NCBI RefSeq assembly: GCF_000717025.1
Contig: NZ_JNXG01000003.1
Coordinates: forward strand, 485,893 to 549,892
Length of the DNA stretch: 64,000 bases
Reading direction: 5' to 3'
Source of the DNA: Streptomyces atroolivaceus
GTDB taxonomy: Bacteria; Actinomycetota; Actinomycetes; Streptomycetales; Streptomycetaceae
Part shown: one piece after another, positions 52,502 to 60,941 of the stretch
Layout: each line of letters starts with the position of its first letter
Numbering within the stretch: the stretch's first letter is position 1
Position numbers and translations under genes: made by a program
Notes under the pieces: generated by a model
Databases searched by the model: none
Seen by the model: only the letters and a program-made list of their open reading frames with translations
Told to the model about the DNA's origin: nothing

Positions 52502-55090
52502 ATGAAATCCCCTGCCCGCCGACCGCGGCTCGCCGTGATCGTCGCCAACGGCATCACCGGCGACTCGCGGGTCCAGAAGACGGCGGTGGCCGCAGCCCGC
52601 GACGGCTGGGACGTCACGCTGGTCGGCAGAAGTGAGACCAAGCACGTCCAGCGGTCGAGGATGGGGCCGATCCAGGTGGTCCGCGTCCCGGTGACGGCGG
52701 AGTACGTGCGCTCGGTGAAGGCGCGCAGGACTCACCCGCTGCGTGGGGCGTTGACCCAGTTCCGGATGCAGGATCAGGCTGCGCTGAACCACTACCGTGC
52801 CTCCTACCGGGCGTGGGTGCGTCAGACGTCGGCCGAGACCACCTGGTCGGGCGCACCCCGACGGGCTTCCCTGAAGGCCGTGCTGCGCGCGCGCCGTGCT
52901 GTGTACAAACTGCGGGTGCGCGCCTTCAAGTGGGAGCAGCGCAGGGTACCCAAGGAGCCGCAGCCGGTCCGTGACTGGAGGTTCGACTGGCCGCAGCTGG
53001 TGGACCTGGACCTGGCGTTCGGCCCGGTGATCGAAGAGCTCAAGCCGGATGTCATCCACGCCAACGACTCCACCATGATCGTGACTGCGGCTCGCAGCGC
53101 CGCGCGACTCCGGGCGAGTGGGCACCGGTGTGCCTGGCTGTACGACGCCCACGAGTACGTTCGCGGCGTGGAGTGGCCCAATCCGCGACAGGCTTACGCC
53201 CTTCCGGCAGCCGAAGCCGAGTACATCGGCCGGGCTGACGCGGTGGTCACCGTCTCCCCGCAGCTCGCCGAGCTTCTCAAGGATGATCACAAGCTCTCGA
53301 AGCTTCCTCTGGTGGTGGGCAACTCGCCGGTCCGCGAGGTGATCGGCTCCGGATCGGTACGGTCGTCCGTCCGAGAGGTCTGCGGGCTGGGGCCGGAAGT
53401 ACCGCTCATGGTGTATTCGGGGTGGCTGGGGCCCGAACGCGGCGTGGACGCCGTCATCGACGGTCTCCCTGAGCTGCCCGGTGTGCATCTGGCCCTGGTC
53501 TGCAGCCGGGTCACGCCCCTTCTGGAGCAGTTGCTGTCCACGGCGGAGACGCTCGGTGTGCGTGACCGCATCCATCTGGTTCCGTACGTCGCACAGCACG
53601 AGGTAGCCGACTACCTGTCCTCTGCGGACATCGGCCTGACGCCGTTCAGGCGGGTGCCCAACTGTGAGGTCTCCCTGCCGACGAAGGTCTCCGAGTACCT
53701 TCAGGCGGGTCTGCCGCTGGTCACCAGCGACGTGCGGGTGATCAAGGCGTACGTGGAGGAGAAGGGGCTCGGCGAGGTCTTCTCCTGGGACGACCCGGCT
53801 ACCTTCGCGGCCGCCGCGGCCCGGGCACTGAAGCGCCGCGATGAGCTCGCACAGGCCATCACCGAGGACGTGCGCAAGGAGCTCTCCTGGGAGCAGCAGA
53901 GCGCCGGGCTTCTGGAGCTGTACCGCACCCTCTCGAAGAAGACACCGCCGGTGCCGGTGGCCGAGGTGCCCTGGACGGTTCAGGAGACTCCGGGGGCCCC
54001 GCGGGTCGGTTCGAGCAGCGGTAAGTCAGGGATGCCCGTCTGGACCCCTCTCGGCTCCACGCGGGTCAAGCTGGGAATCGGGCCCGCCAACTACGCGGGT
54101 CAGGGTGCGGCTTTCGCGCAGGCGATCTCGCGTGCCTACCCAGATGTTTCCGTCGAAGTCGTCATGAATCAGCGTGCCGACACCTTCGACTATCCGGCCG
54201 ACGTGTACGTGGACGCCGCTCGGCTCGGAGAGCTGGATGTCCAGCTGCAGCAGGTGAAGAGAATCGTCGGCCGCTACAGCCACCTCGTCGTCGATGCCTT
54301 CATGCCGGTCTTCGGCCGGCTCAACGGTGACACCATCGCGGGTGATCTGGCCGCGCTGCGCAAGGCGCGGGTGAAGGTGGCGCTCCTTTCGCACGGGAGT
54401 GACATCCGCCACCCCGACAGGCACTTGGAACGGCACGAGTACTCCTTGTTCCGTGACGCTCCCGAAGGCATCGCCGAGAAACTCAGAAGTAAGGCGGAGG
54501 CCAACCGGCGCATTGCCGACGAGGCCGGTCTGCCGCTCTTCGTCACGACTCCGGACCTGCTGGACGACCTGCCGGCTGCCAAGTGGGCGCCACTGGTGGT
54601 GGACGTCGCCTCATGGGCGGCCGACACCGTGGTCATGGAGCGCAAGCGGCCCGTCGTGCTGCACGCCCCGTCCAAGCGCTGGACCAAGGGTACGGACCGG
54701 ATCATGCCCGTCCTCACCGAGCTGCACGACAGAGGAGTCATCGACTTCAGGCTTGCCGAGGACATTCCCTGGGCCGAGATGCAGGCGCTGGTCAAGGCGA
54801 GCGACCTGGTCCTGGACCAGTTCACCACCGGCAGTTACGGCACATTCGCAGTCGAGGCGATGGCCGCGGGCAAGCCGGTGATCGGCTACATCAGCGATGC
54901 GGTGAAGGCGACGACCAACGGCGAGCTGCCCATCGTCAGCGCCACTCCCGCCACGCTGCGGGAAGCGCTGGATTCCCTGATCGAAGATCGCGAGGGCGCC
55001 GCGGCCATCGGCCGTGCCTCGGTGGAATTCGCGCATACGTACCACGACGGACGCTGGACCGCGCAGGTACTGAGCGGATTCCTCAAGTGA
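52502..55090 (+). CDS. Two-domain glycosyltransferase (GT4-type fused to a second GT-B domain)
   Basis: 862 residues, about twice the length of one glycosyltransferase. Residues 1-475 form a GT4-like GT-B unit: GDSRVQKTAVAAARDGWDVTLVG, LKPDVIHANDSTM, LYDAHEYVRGVEW, ADAVVTVSPQ, VYSGWLGPERGVDAV and LPTKVSEYLQAGLPLVTSD. A proline-rich linker (475-520) leads to a second GT-B-like unit (520-862): IGPANYAGQGAAFAQAIS, VALLSHGSDIRHPDRH, VLHAPSKRWTKGTDRI, LVLDQFTTGSYGTFAVEAMAAGKPVIGY. It probably adds two sugars in succession to a surface glycan from the cytoplasmic side. The ATG has GGAGGAA upstream; the 108-base gap from the previous gene may hold an internal promoter. Confidence 0.87.
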   Translation: MKSPARRPRLAVIVANGITGDSRVQKTAVAAARDGWDVTLVGRSETKHVQRSRMGPIQVVRVPVTAEYVRSVKARRTHPLRGALTQFRMQDQAALNHYRASYRAWVRQTSAETTWSGAPRRASLKAVLRARRAVYKLRVRAFKWEQRRVPKEPQPVRDWRFDWPQLVDLDLAFGPVIEELKPDVIHANDSTMIVTAARSAARLRASGHRCAWLYDAHEYVRGVEWPNPRQAYALPAAEAEYIGRADAVVTVSPQLAELLKDDHKLSKLPLVVGNSPVREVIGSGSVRSSVREVCGLGPEVPLMVYSGWLGPERGVDAVIDGLPELPGVHLALVCSRVTPLLEQLLSTAETLGVRDRIHLVPYVAQHEVADYLSSADIGLTPFRRVPNCEVSLPTKVSEYLQAGLPLVTSDVRVIKAYVEEKGLGEVFSWDDPATFAAAAARALKRRDELAQAITEDVRKELSWEQQSAGLLELYRTLSKKTPPVPVAEVPWTVQETPGAPRVGSSSGKSGMPVWTPLGSTRVKLGIGPANYAGQGAAFAQAISRAYPDVSVEVVMNQRADTFDYPADVYVDAARLGELDVQLQQVKRIVGRYSHLVVDAFMPVFGRLNGDTIAGDLAALRKARVKVALLSHGSDIRHPDRHLERHEYSLFRDAPEGIAEKLRSKAEANRRIADEAGLPLFVTTPDLLDDLPAAKWAPLVVDVASWAADTVVMERKRPVVLHAPSKRWTKGTDRIMPVLTELHDRGVIDFRLAEDIPWAEMQALVKASDLVLDQFTTGSYGTFAVEAMAAGKPVIGYISDAVKATTNGELPIVSATPATLREALDSLIEDREGAAAIGRASVEFAHTYHDGRWTAQVLSGFLK

Positions 55091-55113
55091 CGCGTCCGGG
55101 GGAAAGGTTGTTC

Positions 55114-56691
55114 ATGGAGACGCAGGAAGCCGGCATCGAGCTGCCCCGCAGGGGCCGGGTCGTCATGCTCGTCGACAACAAGGTCGAAGGGGATTCGCGG
55201 GTCCAGAAGGCCGCCGAGTCCATGGCCGCGGCGGGCTGGGACGTGACGTTGCTCGGCCTGGTGCGCTCGGGCAGCGGCCGCAGCTGGAAGATCGGCGATG
55301 CCGATGTGCGACTGCTGCCGCTGAAGACACCACTGGCGAAGCGGCACGCAGAACGGCACCGCTCGCTGTTGCGCCGCCCCCTGGCCTACCCGCCGGGCCC
55401 GCTCGGTGCGTACAGACGGCAGTGGGCCAAGGCCTGGCGTGCCGACGTCGCGTCGCGCCGCGCCGCGCTCAAGGTGGTGCCGCAGGCGGTCGGTTCGCCG
55501 GCCTTCCGCAAGGTGGAACAGGCGCGTCTCACGGTTGCCGGACCGGCGTCGAAGCTGCTGCAGCGCTGGATCGCCCTCCGCTCCCGTCAGTCAACCGAGG
55601 CGCAGAAGGCCGGTCGAAGGCTTCAGGGGCCGATGGACCGGGCCTTCACCGCTGCCTGGAAGACTGCCAAGGGCAGGAGAGCCTGGCGCAGGCTCGAACC
55701 CGCTTTGTGGGACTACGAACTGACCTATGGCAAGGAGATCGATGCGCTCAAGCCTGATCTGATCCACGCCAACGACTTCCGGATGCTCGGTGTGGGGGCT
55801 CGTGCCGCAGTCCGGGCCAGGGCCGCGGGACGTCAGGTCAAGCTGGTCTGGGATGCCCACGAGTTTCTTCCCGGGGTCCGCCCCTGGGAGGACAACGCGC
55901 ACTGGATTCCCGGCAATACGGCGCACGAGAGCGAGTACGCTCCCTACGCCGACGCGGTGGTGACCGTGTCCGAAGGTCTCGGCGACCTGCTGCGCGAGCG
56001 CCATTCCCTGGCCACCCGGCCCACGGTCGTGCTGAACGCGCCCGACCGGCCGGTCGAGAGGCCGGACGCTGACCCTGCTCCGGACCTGCGTGAACTGTGC
56101 GGCATCGGCCCCGACGTCCCGCTGGTGGTCTACAGCGGCTCGCCGGGTCCGCAGCGGGGCCTCGGCGACATGGTGGAAGCGCTGCCGCAGCTCGACGGCG
56201 TACACATGGCCTTCGTGGTCCCGAATCCCGCTGCCTCCTACATAAAGGGCTTGCTGGCCCGGGCCGCGGAGCTGGGGGTGGGGGAGCGCCTGCACGCGGT
56301 GCCCTACGTACCGCACTGGCAGGTCGTCTCGTTCCTGTCCACGGCGAACGCCGGCTGTATCCCGATCCACCACTGGCCGAACCATGAGATCGCGCTGATC
56401 ACGAAGTTCTTCGAGTACTCCCACGCCAGGCTGCCCCTGGTCGTGAGCGACGTGAAGACCATGTCCGAAGTGACCCGTTCGACGGGACAGGGTGAGGTCT
56501 GCACCGCTGAGGACGTCGCTGATCTGGCCCGCGCGATCAAGCAGGTCCTGGCCGACCCCGAGCGCTACCGTGCCGCGTACGACAAGCCCGGGCTGCTGGA
56601 CACGTGGACCTGGGAGGCGCAGGCCGAGGTCCTCGACGGGCTCTACTCCGACCTGCTCCCGGGCCGCGAGAAGGTGGAAAACAGACTATGA
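55114..56691 (+). CDS. GT4-type glycosyltransferase
   Basis: 525 residues, paralogous to the first half of the preceding protein (shared GDSRVQKAAESMAAAGWDVTLLG, LKPDLIHANDFRM, VWDAHEFLPGVRPW, YADAVVTVSEG, VYSGSPGPQRGLGDMVEAL). A basic helical insert of about 130 residues separates the first strands from the rest of the N-terminal lobe, and a positively charged surface suggests membrane contact. ATG 55114 is preferred (GGAAAGG upstream); a GTG at 55087 overlapping the previous stop codon is an alternative. Confidence 0.87.
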   Translation: METQEAGIELPRRGRVVMLVDNKVEGDSRVQKAAESMAAAGWDVTLLGLVRSGSGRSWKIGDADVRLLPLKTPLAKRHAERHRSLLRRPLAYPPGPLGAYRRQWAKAWRADVASRRAALKVVPQAVGSPAFRKVEQARLTVAGPASKLLQRWIALRSRQSTEAQKAGRRLQGPMDRAFTAAWKTAKGRRAWRRLEPALWDYELTYGKEIDALKPDLIHANDFRMLGVGARAAVRARAAGRQVKLVWDAHEFLPGVRPWEDNAHWIPGNTAHESEYAPYADAVVTVSEGLGDLLRERHSLATRPTVVLNAPDRPVERPDADPAPDLRELCGIGPDVPLVVYSGSPGPQRGLGDMVEALPQLDGVHMAFVVPNPAASYIKGLLARAAELGVGERLHAVPYVPHWQVVSFLSTANAGCIPIHHWPNHEIALITKFFEYSHARLPLVVSDVKTMSEVTRSTGQGEVCTAEDVADLARAIKQVLADPERYRAAYDKPGLLDTWTWEAQAEVLDGLYSDLLPGREKVENRL

Positions 56692-58316
56692 CGGCTCCTG
56701 ACGTCAGTGTGGTTGTCGCTGTCTACAACACGATGCCGTACCTCACGGAATGCCTGAACTCGCTTGTCGGGCAGAGCATCGGTCTGGAGCGGCTGGAGAT
56801 CGTCGCGGTCGATGACGGCTCGACGGACGAGAGCGGTGCCGAGCTGGACCGTTTCGCCGAGCGCTACCCCGGCACGGTCAAGGTCATCCACCAGGCGAAC
56901 TCCGGTGGCCCCGCCGCGCCCAGCAACAGGGCGCTCGAGGTGGCCACCGGCCGATTCGTGTACTTCATAGGGTCCGACGACCATCTCGGTGCGGAAGCCC
57001 TCGAGCGCATGGTGGGCTACGCGGACGAGCACGACTCCGACGTGGTCATCGGCAAGATGGTCGGAACCAACGGCCGGTACGTGCACCAGAAGCTGTACAA
57101 GAAGAACGACCCTGACGTCAGCCTCTTCCGGTCGAGCCTGCCCTACACACTGGCGAACACCAAGCTCTTCCGCCGCGAGCTGGTCGAGAGGCACGGGCTG
57201 CGCTTTCCGGAGGACCTGCCGGTCGGCAGCGATCAGCCGTTCACCATCGAGGCATGCGTCCGAGCCCGGAGAATCTCGGTCCTCTCGGACTACACCTTCT
57301 ACTACGCGGTGAAGCGCGGCGACGCCAGCAACATCACCTACCGGGCGAACCATCTGTCCCGGCTGCGATGCACTGCCGCGATCATGAAGCACGCCGCCAC
57401 ACTCGTGGAAGCCGGCCCTGACCGGGACGCCTTGTTCGAGCGGCACTTCACCTGGGAACTCGCCAAGCTCGTCCAGGGCGACTTCCCGGCACTCGATCCG
57501 GGGACCCGACAGGAGGTCTGCGAGGGGATCGCTGCCCTTGCGGACGACTACCTGACCGACGGACTCCGGGACTCCCTGGACGTCAAGCGACGGGTGCGGA
57601 TCTGCCTCGCGCAGGCCGGAGCCGTGGAGGAGCTCGTCCGGGCCATCGAGGACGAGGCCGAGCACGGCGCCCCGCCCTTCCGTCTCGAGGACGGCCGGGC
57701 CTTCGCGCTGTACCCCGGCTTCCGTGACGGGGCCCTCGGCCTGCCCGACCGTGTCTACGAGCTGGTCGGCGAGGCCGTGCCCGGCCGGCTGGCACAGGGT
57801 ACGGAGCTCGTCGCCGCCGAATGGGACCAGAAGGGTGACGACCTGGCTCTCGTGCTCACGGTCCGGACCGGAGTCATCGGTGACATCAGTTCCCTGACCG
57901 TGCGCCTGGCGAAGGGTGCCATGCCCAAGAGCGCGGACAAGCCCGGCGCGCGCCGTCTGCCGGCCGGCCAGGAACTCCCCCCTCCCGAGGGAGAGTTCAG
58001 CCGGTCGACTGCCGACGACGGCCGGGCGACGACAGTGCGCGCCCGGATCCCGGTCCATGCCGCCAAGGCGAAGCTCGGTGTCCGCGTGTACGTGGACGTG
58101 GCAGGTTCGACGTACGAGATCCCGGTGAAGACCGGCGGTCAGCCGCTTCCCCTGGCCCGTCGCTGGCGGCAGGCCGTTCCGTACAGGGTGTCGGCGAACC
58201 AGAATTCCAAGGGCCGGCTCGTGGTCACGACCGCCCCCCTGTGGGAGATCAAACCCGGTGCGGGCAAGCGGCTGCGCCACATGCTGTCCAGGCTGAAGAG
58301 GAAAGTAACCCGATGA
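56688..58316 (+). CDS. GT2-family glycosyltransferase with C-terminal beta-rich domain
   Basis: 542 residues. GT-A domain (1-230): PDVSVVVAVYNTMPYLTECLNSL, VAVDDGSTDESG, ANSGGPAAPSNRALEVATG, FIGSDDHLGAEAL (the SDD/DxD metal motif) and LPVGSDQPFT. Helical middle part (230-340), then a beta-rich domain (about 370-540) with alternating strands (DDLALVLTVRTGV, TVRARIPVHAAKAKLGVRVYVDVAG). This layout occurs in Streptomyces surface-polymer glycosyltransferases. ATG overlaps the previous stop codon by four bases. Confidence 0.88.
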   Translation: MTAPDVSVVVAVYNTMPYLTECLNSLVGQSIGLERLEIVAVDDGSTDESGAELDRFAERYPGTVKVIHQANSGGPAAPSNRALEVATGRFVYFIGSDDHLGAEALERMVGYADEHDSDVVIGKMVGTNGRYVHQKLYKKNDPDVSLFRSSLPYTLANTKLFRRELVERHGLRFPEDLPVGSDQPFTIEACVRARRISVLSDYTFYYAVKRGDASNITYRANHLSRLRCTAAIMKHAATLVEAGPDRDALFERHFTWELAKLVQGDFPALDPGTRQEVCEGIAALADDYLTDGLRDSLDVKRRVRICLAQAGAVEELVRAIEDEAEHGAPPFRLEDGRAFALYPGFRDGALGLPDRVYELVGEAVPGRLAQGTELVAAEWDQKGDDLALVLTVRTGVIGDISSLTVRLAKGAMPKSADKPGARRLPAGQELPPPEGEFSRSTADDGRATTVRARIPVHAAKAKLGVRVYVDVAGSTYEIPVKTGGQPLPLARRWRQAVPYRVSANQNSKGRLVVTTAPLWEIKPGAGKRLRHMLSRLKRKVTR

Positions 58317-59596
58317 ACATCTGTGTAGTCGCGCTCGGCAAGATCGGCCTCCCGCTCGCCGTGCAGTTCGCGGCCAAGGGCCACAAGGTCATTGGCGCGG
58401 ACGTCAACGAGAAGGTCGTCGAGCTCGTCAACGCGGCCACCGAGCCGTTCCCCGGCGAGCACGACCTGGACGTCAAGCTCAAGGAGACCGTGGGAGCTGG
58501 CCTGCTCTCCGCGACGACGGACACCACGGCGGCGGTCGCCGCGTCCGACGCCGTCGTGGTCGTCGTCCCGCTCTTCGTGGACGCCGAGGGCACCCCTGAC
58601 TTCGGCTGGATGGACTCGGCGACCAAGGCCATCGCCGCAGGCCTCAAGCCGGGCACCCTCGTCAGCTACGAGACCACGCTGCCCGTCGGCACCACCCGTA
58701 CCCGCTGGGCACCCATGCTCGCCGAGGGCTCCGGCCTGACCCCGGGTGTGGACTTCCACCTCGTCTTCTCGCCGGAGCGCGTCCTGACCGGCCGCGTCTT
58801 CGCCGACCTGCGCCGCTACCCCAAGCTCGTCGGAGGCATCGACGAGGCGTCCTCGCAGCGCGGCGTCGAGTTCTACGAGGCCGTACTCGACTTCGACGAC
58901 CGCGAGGACCTGCCGCGCCCGAACGGTGTCTGGGACCTCGGCACGGCGGAGGCGTCCGAGCTCGCCAAGCTCGCCGAGACGACGTACCGCGACGTCAACA
59001 TCGGTCTGGCCAACCAGTTCGCCCGGTTCGCCGACAAGAACGACATCGACGTCAAGAAGGTCATCGAGGCCTGCAACAGCCAGCCCTACAGCCACATCCA
59101 CCAGCCGGGTATCGCCGTCGGCGGCCACTGCATCCCGATCTACCCGCGGATGTACCTCTGGAACGACCCGGAGGCGACCGTCGTGCGCTCGGCCCGTGAG
59201 GCCAACGCCGCCATGCCCGAGTACTCCGTCGACCTGCTGGCCGCCGCCTACGGCGACCTGGACGGCGTCGGGGTCCTCGTGCTGGGCGCCGCCTACCGCG
59301 GTGGAGTCAAGGAGACCGCCTTCTCCGGTGTCTTCGGTGTCGTCGAGGCGCTGAAGGCGCGCGGCGCGGTTCCGTTCGTCTCGGACCCGATGTACACCCC
59401 CGAGGAGCTGACCGCGCACGGTCTCGTGCCGCACGAGGGTCAGACGGTCACCGCCGCGATCCTCCAGGCCGACCACGCCGAGTACCGTGAGCTGGCCGCC
59501 GCCGACCTGCCGGACGTGCGCGTCCTGGTCGACGGCCGTCGCACGACGGACCCGGCCAAGTGGGAAGGCGTACGCCGCGTCGTCATCGGCGGCTGA
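58313..59596 (+). CDS. UDP-sugar (UDP-GlcNAc/ManNAc-type) 6-dehydrogenase
   Basis: 427 residues. Rossmann start NICVVALGKIGLPLAVQFAAKGHKVIGADVN; KPGTLVSYETTLPVGTT; central helix TAEASELAKLAETTYRDVNIGLANQFA; catalytic cysteine C273 in AVGGHCIPIYP; C-terminal nucleotide domain VLVLGAAYRGGVKETAFS. The GGHCIP form and the TTLPVGTT segment fit the WbpA/WecC branch (UDP-GlcNAc or UDP-ManNAc) better than UDP-glucose dehydrogenase. It makes a uronic acid by a two-step NAD-dependent oxidation. It overlaps the previous gene by four bases and is the last gene of the operon. Confidence 0.9.
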   Translation: MNICVVALGKIGLPLAVQFAAKGHKVIGADVNEKVVELVNAATEPFPGEHDLDVKLKETVGAGLLSATTDTTAAVAASDAVVVVVPLFVDAEGTPDFGWMDSATKAIAAGLKPGTLVSYETTLPVGTTRTRWAPMLAEGSGLTPGVDFHLVFSPERVLTGRVFADLRRYPKLVGGIDEASSQRGVEFYEAVLDFDDREDLPRPNGVWDLGTAEASELAKLAETTYRDVNIGLANQFARFADKNDIDVKKVIEACNSQPYSHIHQPGIAVGGHCIPIYPRMYLWNDPEATVVRSAREANAAMPEYSVDLLAAAYGDLDGVGVLVLGAAYRGGVKETAFSGVFGVVEALKARGAVPFVSDPMYTPEELTAHGLVPHEGQTVTAAILQADHAEYRELAAADLPDVRVLVDGRRTTDPAKWEGVRRVVIGG

Positions 59597-59610
59597 CCGA
59601 ACTCGTACCG

Positions 59611-59652
59611 ACGGCTGAGGCCCCACCCGGCACCGGGTGGGGCCTCAGCCGT
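59611..59652. terminator. Strong terminator between the glycan operon and the acyltransferase
   Basis: Perfect 20-bp stem, 59611-59630 with 59633-59652, two-base separation. It terminates the plus-strand operon and the facing minus-strand gene. Confidence 0.85.
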
Positions 59653-59668
59653 CTGCCCGGCCGTGACG

Positions 59669-60838
59669 TCAAGCGGCAGGGCGCTCCGCGCGGTCCCGGT
59701 CCGCCGCCCGGCCGGCCTCCTGCTCCAGTCGGGCGCGGAGCCAGCGCTGGGACGGGCGCTCCACCAGCCTGTGCAGCAGCCAGGCCGCGATCAGAATGAC
59801 AGCGGTGGCCACCAGGAGCGTGGGCCAGGCGCCGAGAGGTCCGTACAGGTTCCGGATCAGCGCCCATCCGAGTTCTTCGTGCAGCAGATAGAGGGGATAG
59901 ACGAGCGCGCCGAGGGTGACGAATCCGTTCCAGCGGATCCGGTCGAGCTTGTGCAGCGCGACGGCCAGAACGAGCAGGTAGAAGACGGTCACCAGGGCGA
60001 GGGCCATGTAGGGGTGCCGGTCCATTCCGCGGTCGTGCCGCAGACCGTCGGCATGCTGGACCAGGTCGCTCTGCATGACGAGCCAGCTCGCGGCCAGCAG
60101 GCCCCAGAGCTTCAGATCCGGGCCGAAGCGGTAGATCAGGTACATCGCGATGCCGCCGACGAACAGCGCGGTGTTGAGGGGCTGGGCGAAGATCCCGAGT
60201 ATGGGTACCTGGTTGTCCTTCTGCTGGATCAGCACGCTCGCCAGCAGCCACAGCCAGCAGAAAACGCTGACCCGCCGGTAGTCGAGGCCCTTCCAGATCA
60301 CCAGGAGGAAGATCAGGTAGAAGGTGAGCTCAGCCCACAGCGTCCAGTAGGCGCCCACCAGGTGCTGTGCGGACAGAGGCACCTGGAGCATGGTCAGGTT
60401 CGTGAGCGACTCACTGATACTGGGGCCGGTGCGCGAACCGTCCGGCAGCGCACGCCACACCACGAAGGCGACGGCTGCCGAGAACCAGTAGGCGGGGAAC
60501 AACCGCAGGAACCGCGCCCGGACGAACTGCCCGGGCGTGCGACCCCAGGCGGACAGGCAGATCACGAAGCCGCTGATCAGGAAGAAGAGCTGGACGCCGT
60601 AGGAACCGTAGGAGGTCACCGGGAAGAGCCACGGAAACAGCTCCTTCGGATTTACGCCCCAGTTGGCCCTGGTTGCCGCGTCCACCCCGGTGAAGTGGAA
60701 GGCGAGCACGGCAAGCGCGGCGAGAACCCGCAGCGCGTCCAGAGCGTGCAGCCGTGGCGCGGGGGCCCGGAAGGCCTCCTGCGGGGCTTGAGCGGTGACT
60801 GGCTGATTGCTGGGCACCAGGACTTCGCTTCGGGACAT
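59669..60838 (-). CDS. Acyltransferase family 3 (OafA-like) membrane protein
   Basis: 389 residues with about ten membrane helices. RLHALDALRVLAALAVLAFHFTG is the family-3 signature (RxxxxDxLR...FH); GVQLFFLISGFVI and RARFLRLFPAYW follow, the standard OafA/YrhL pattern. It probably acetylates a sugar of the glycan made by the neighbouring genes. ATG 60838 has GAGG at the right distance; a GTG at 60865 is less well placed. It differs from the acyltransferase at 18888-20051 in sequence and N-terminal tail. Confidence 0.88.
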   Translation of the reverse strand: MSRSEVLVPSNQPVTAQAPQEAFRAPAPRLHALDALRVLAALAVLAFHFTGVDAATRANWGVNPKELFPWLFPVTSYGSYGVQLFFLISGFVICLSAWGRTPGQFVRARFLRLFPAYWFSAAVAFVVWRALPDGSRTGPSISESLTNLTMLQVPLSAQHLVGAYWTLWAELTFYLIFLLVIWKGLDYRRVSVFCWLWLLASVLIQQKDNQVPILGIFAQPLNTALFVGGIAMYLIYRFGPDLKLWGLLAASWLVMQSDLVQHADGLRHDRGMDRHPYMALALVTVFYLLVLAVALHKLDRIRWNGFVTLGALVYPLYLLHEELGWALIRNLYGPLGAWPTLLVATAVILIAAWLLHRLVERPSQRWLRARLEQEAGRAADRDRAERPAA

Positions 60839-60941
60839 GTCGGCCTCGTCAGGCTTACCGGGCACCTCAAAAGGGTGCCGTGCCCGGTCATCCTAGGGAC
60901 CGCAGGAGTCGGCCGTGAGCGGGGTATGGTCCACGGCCCTC

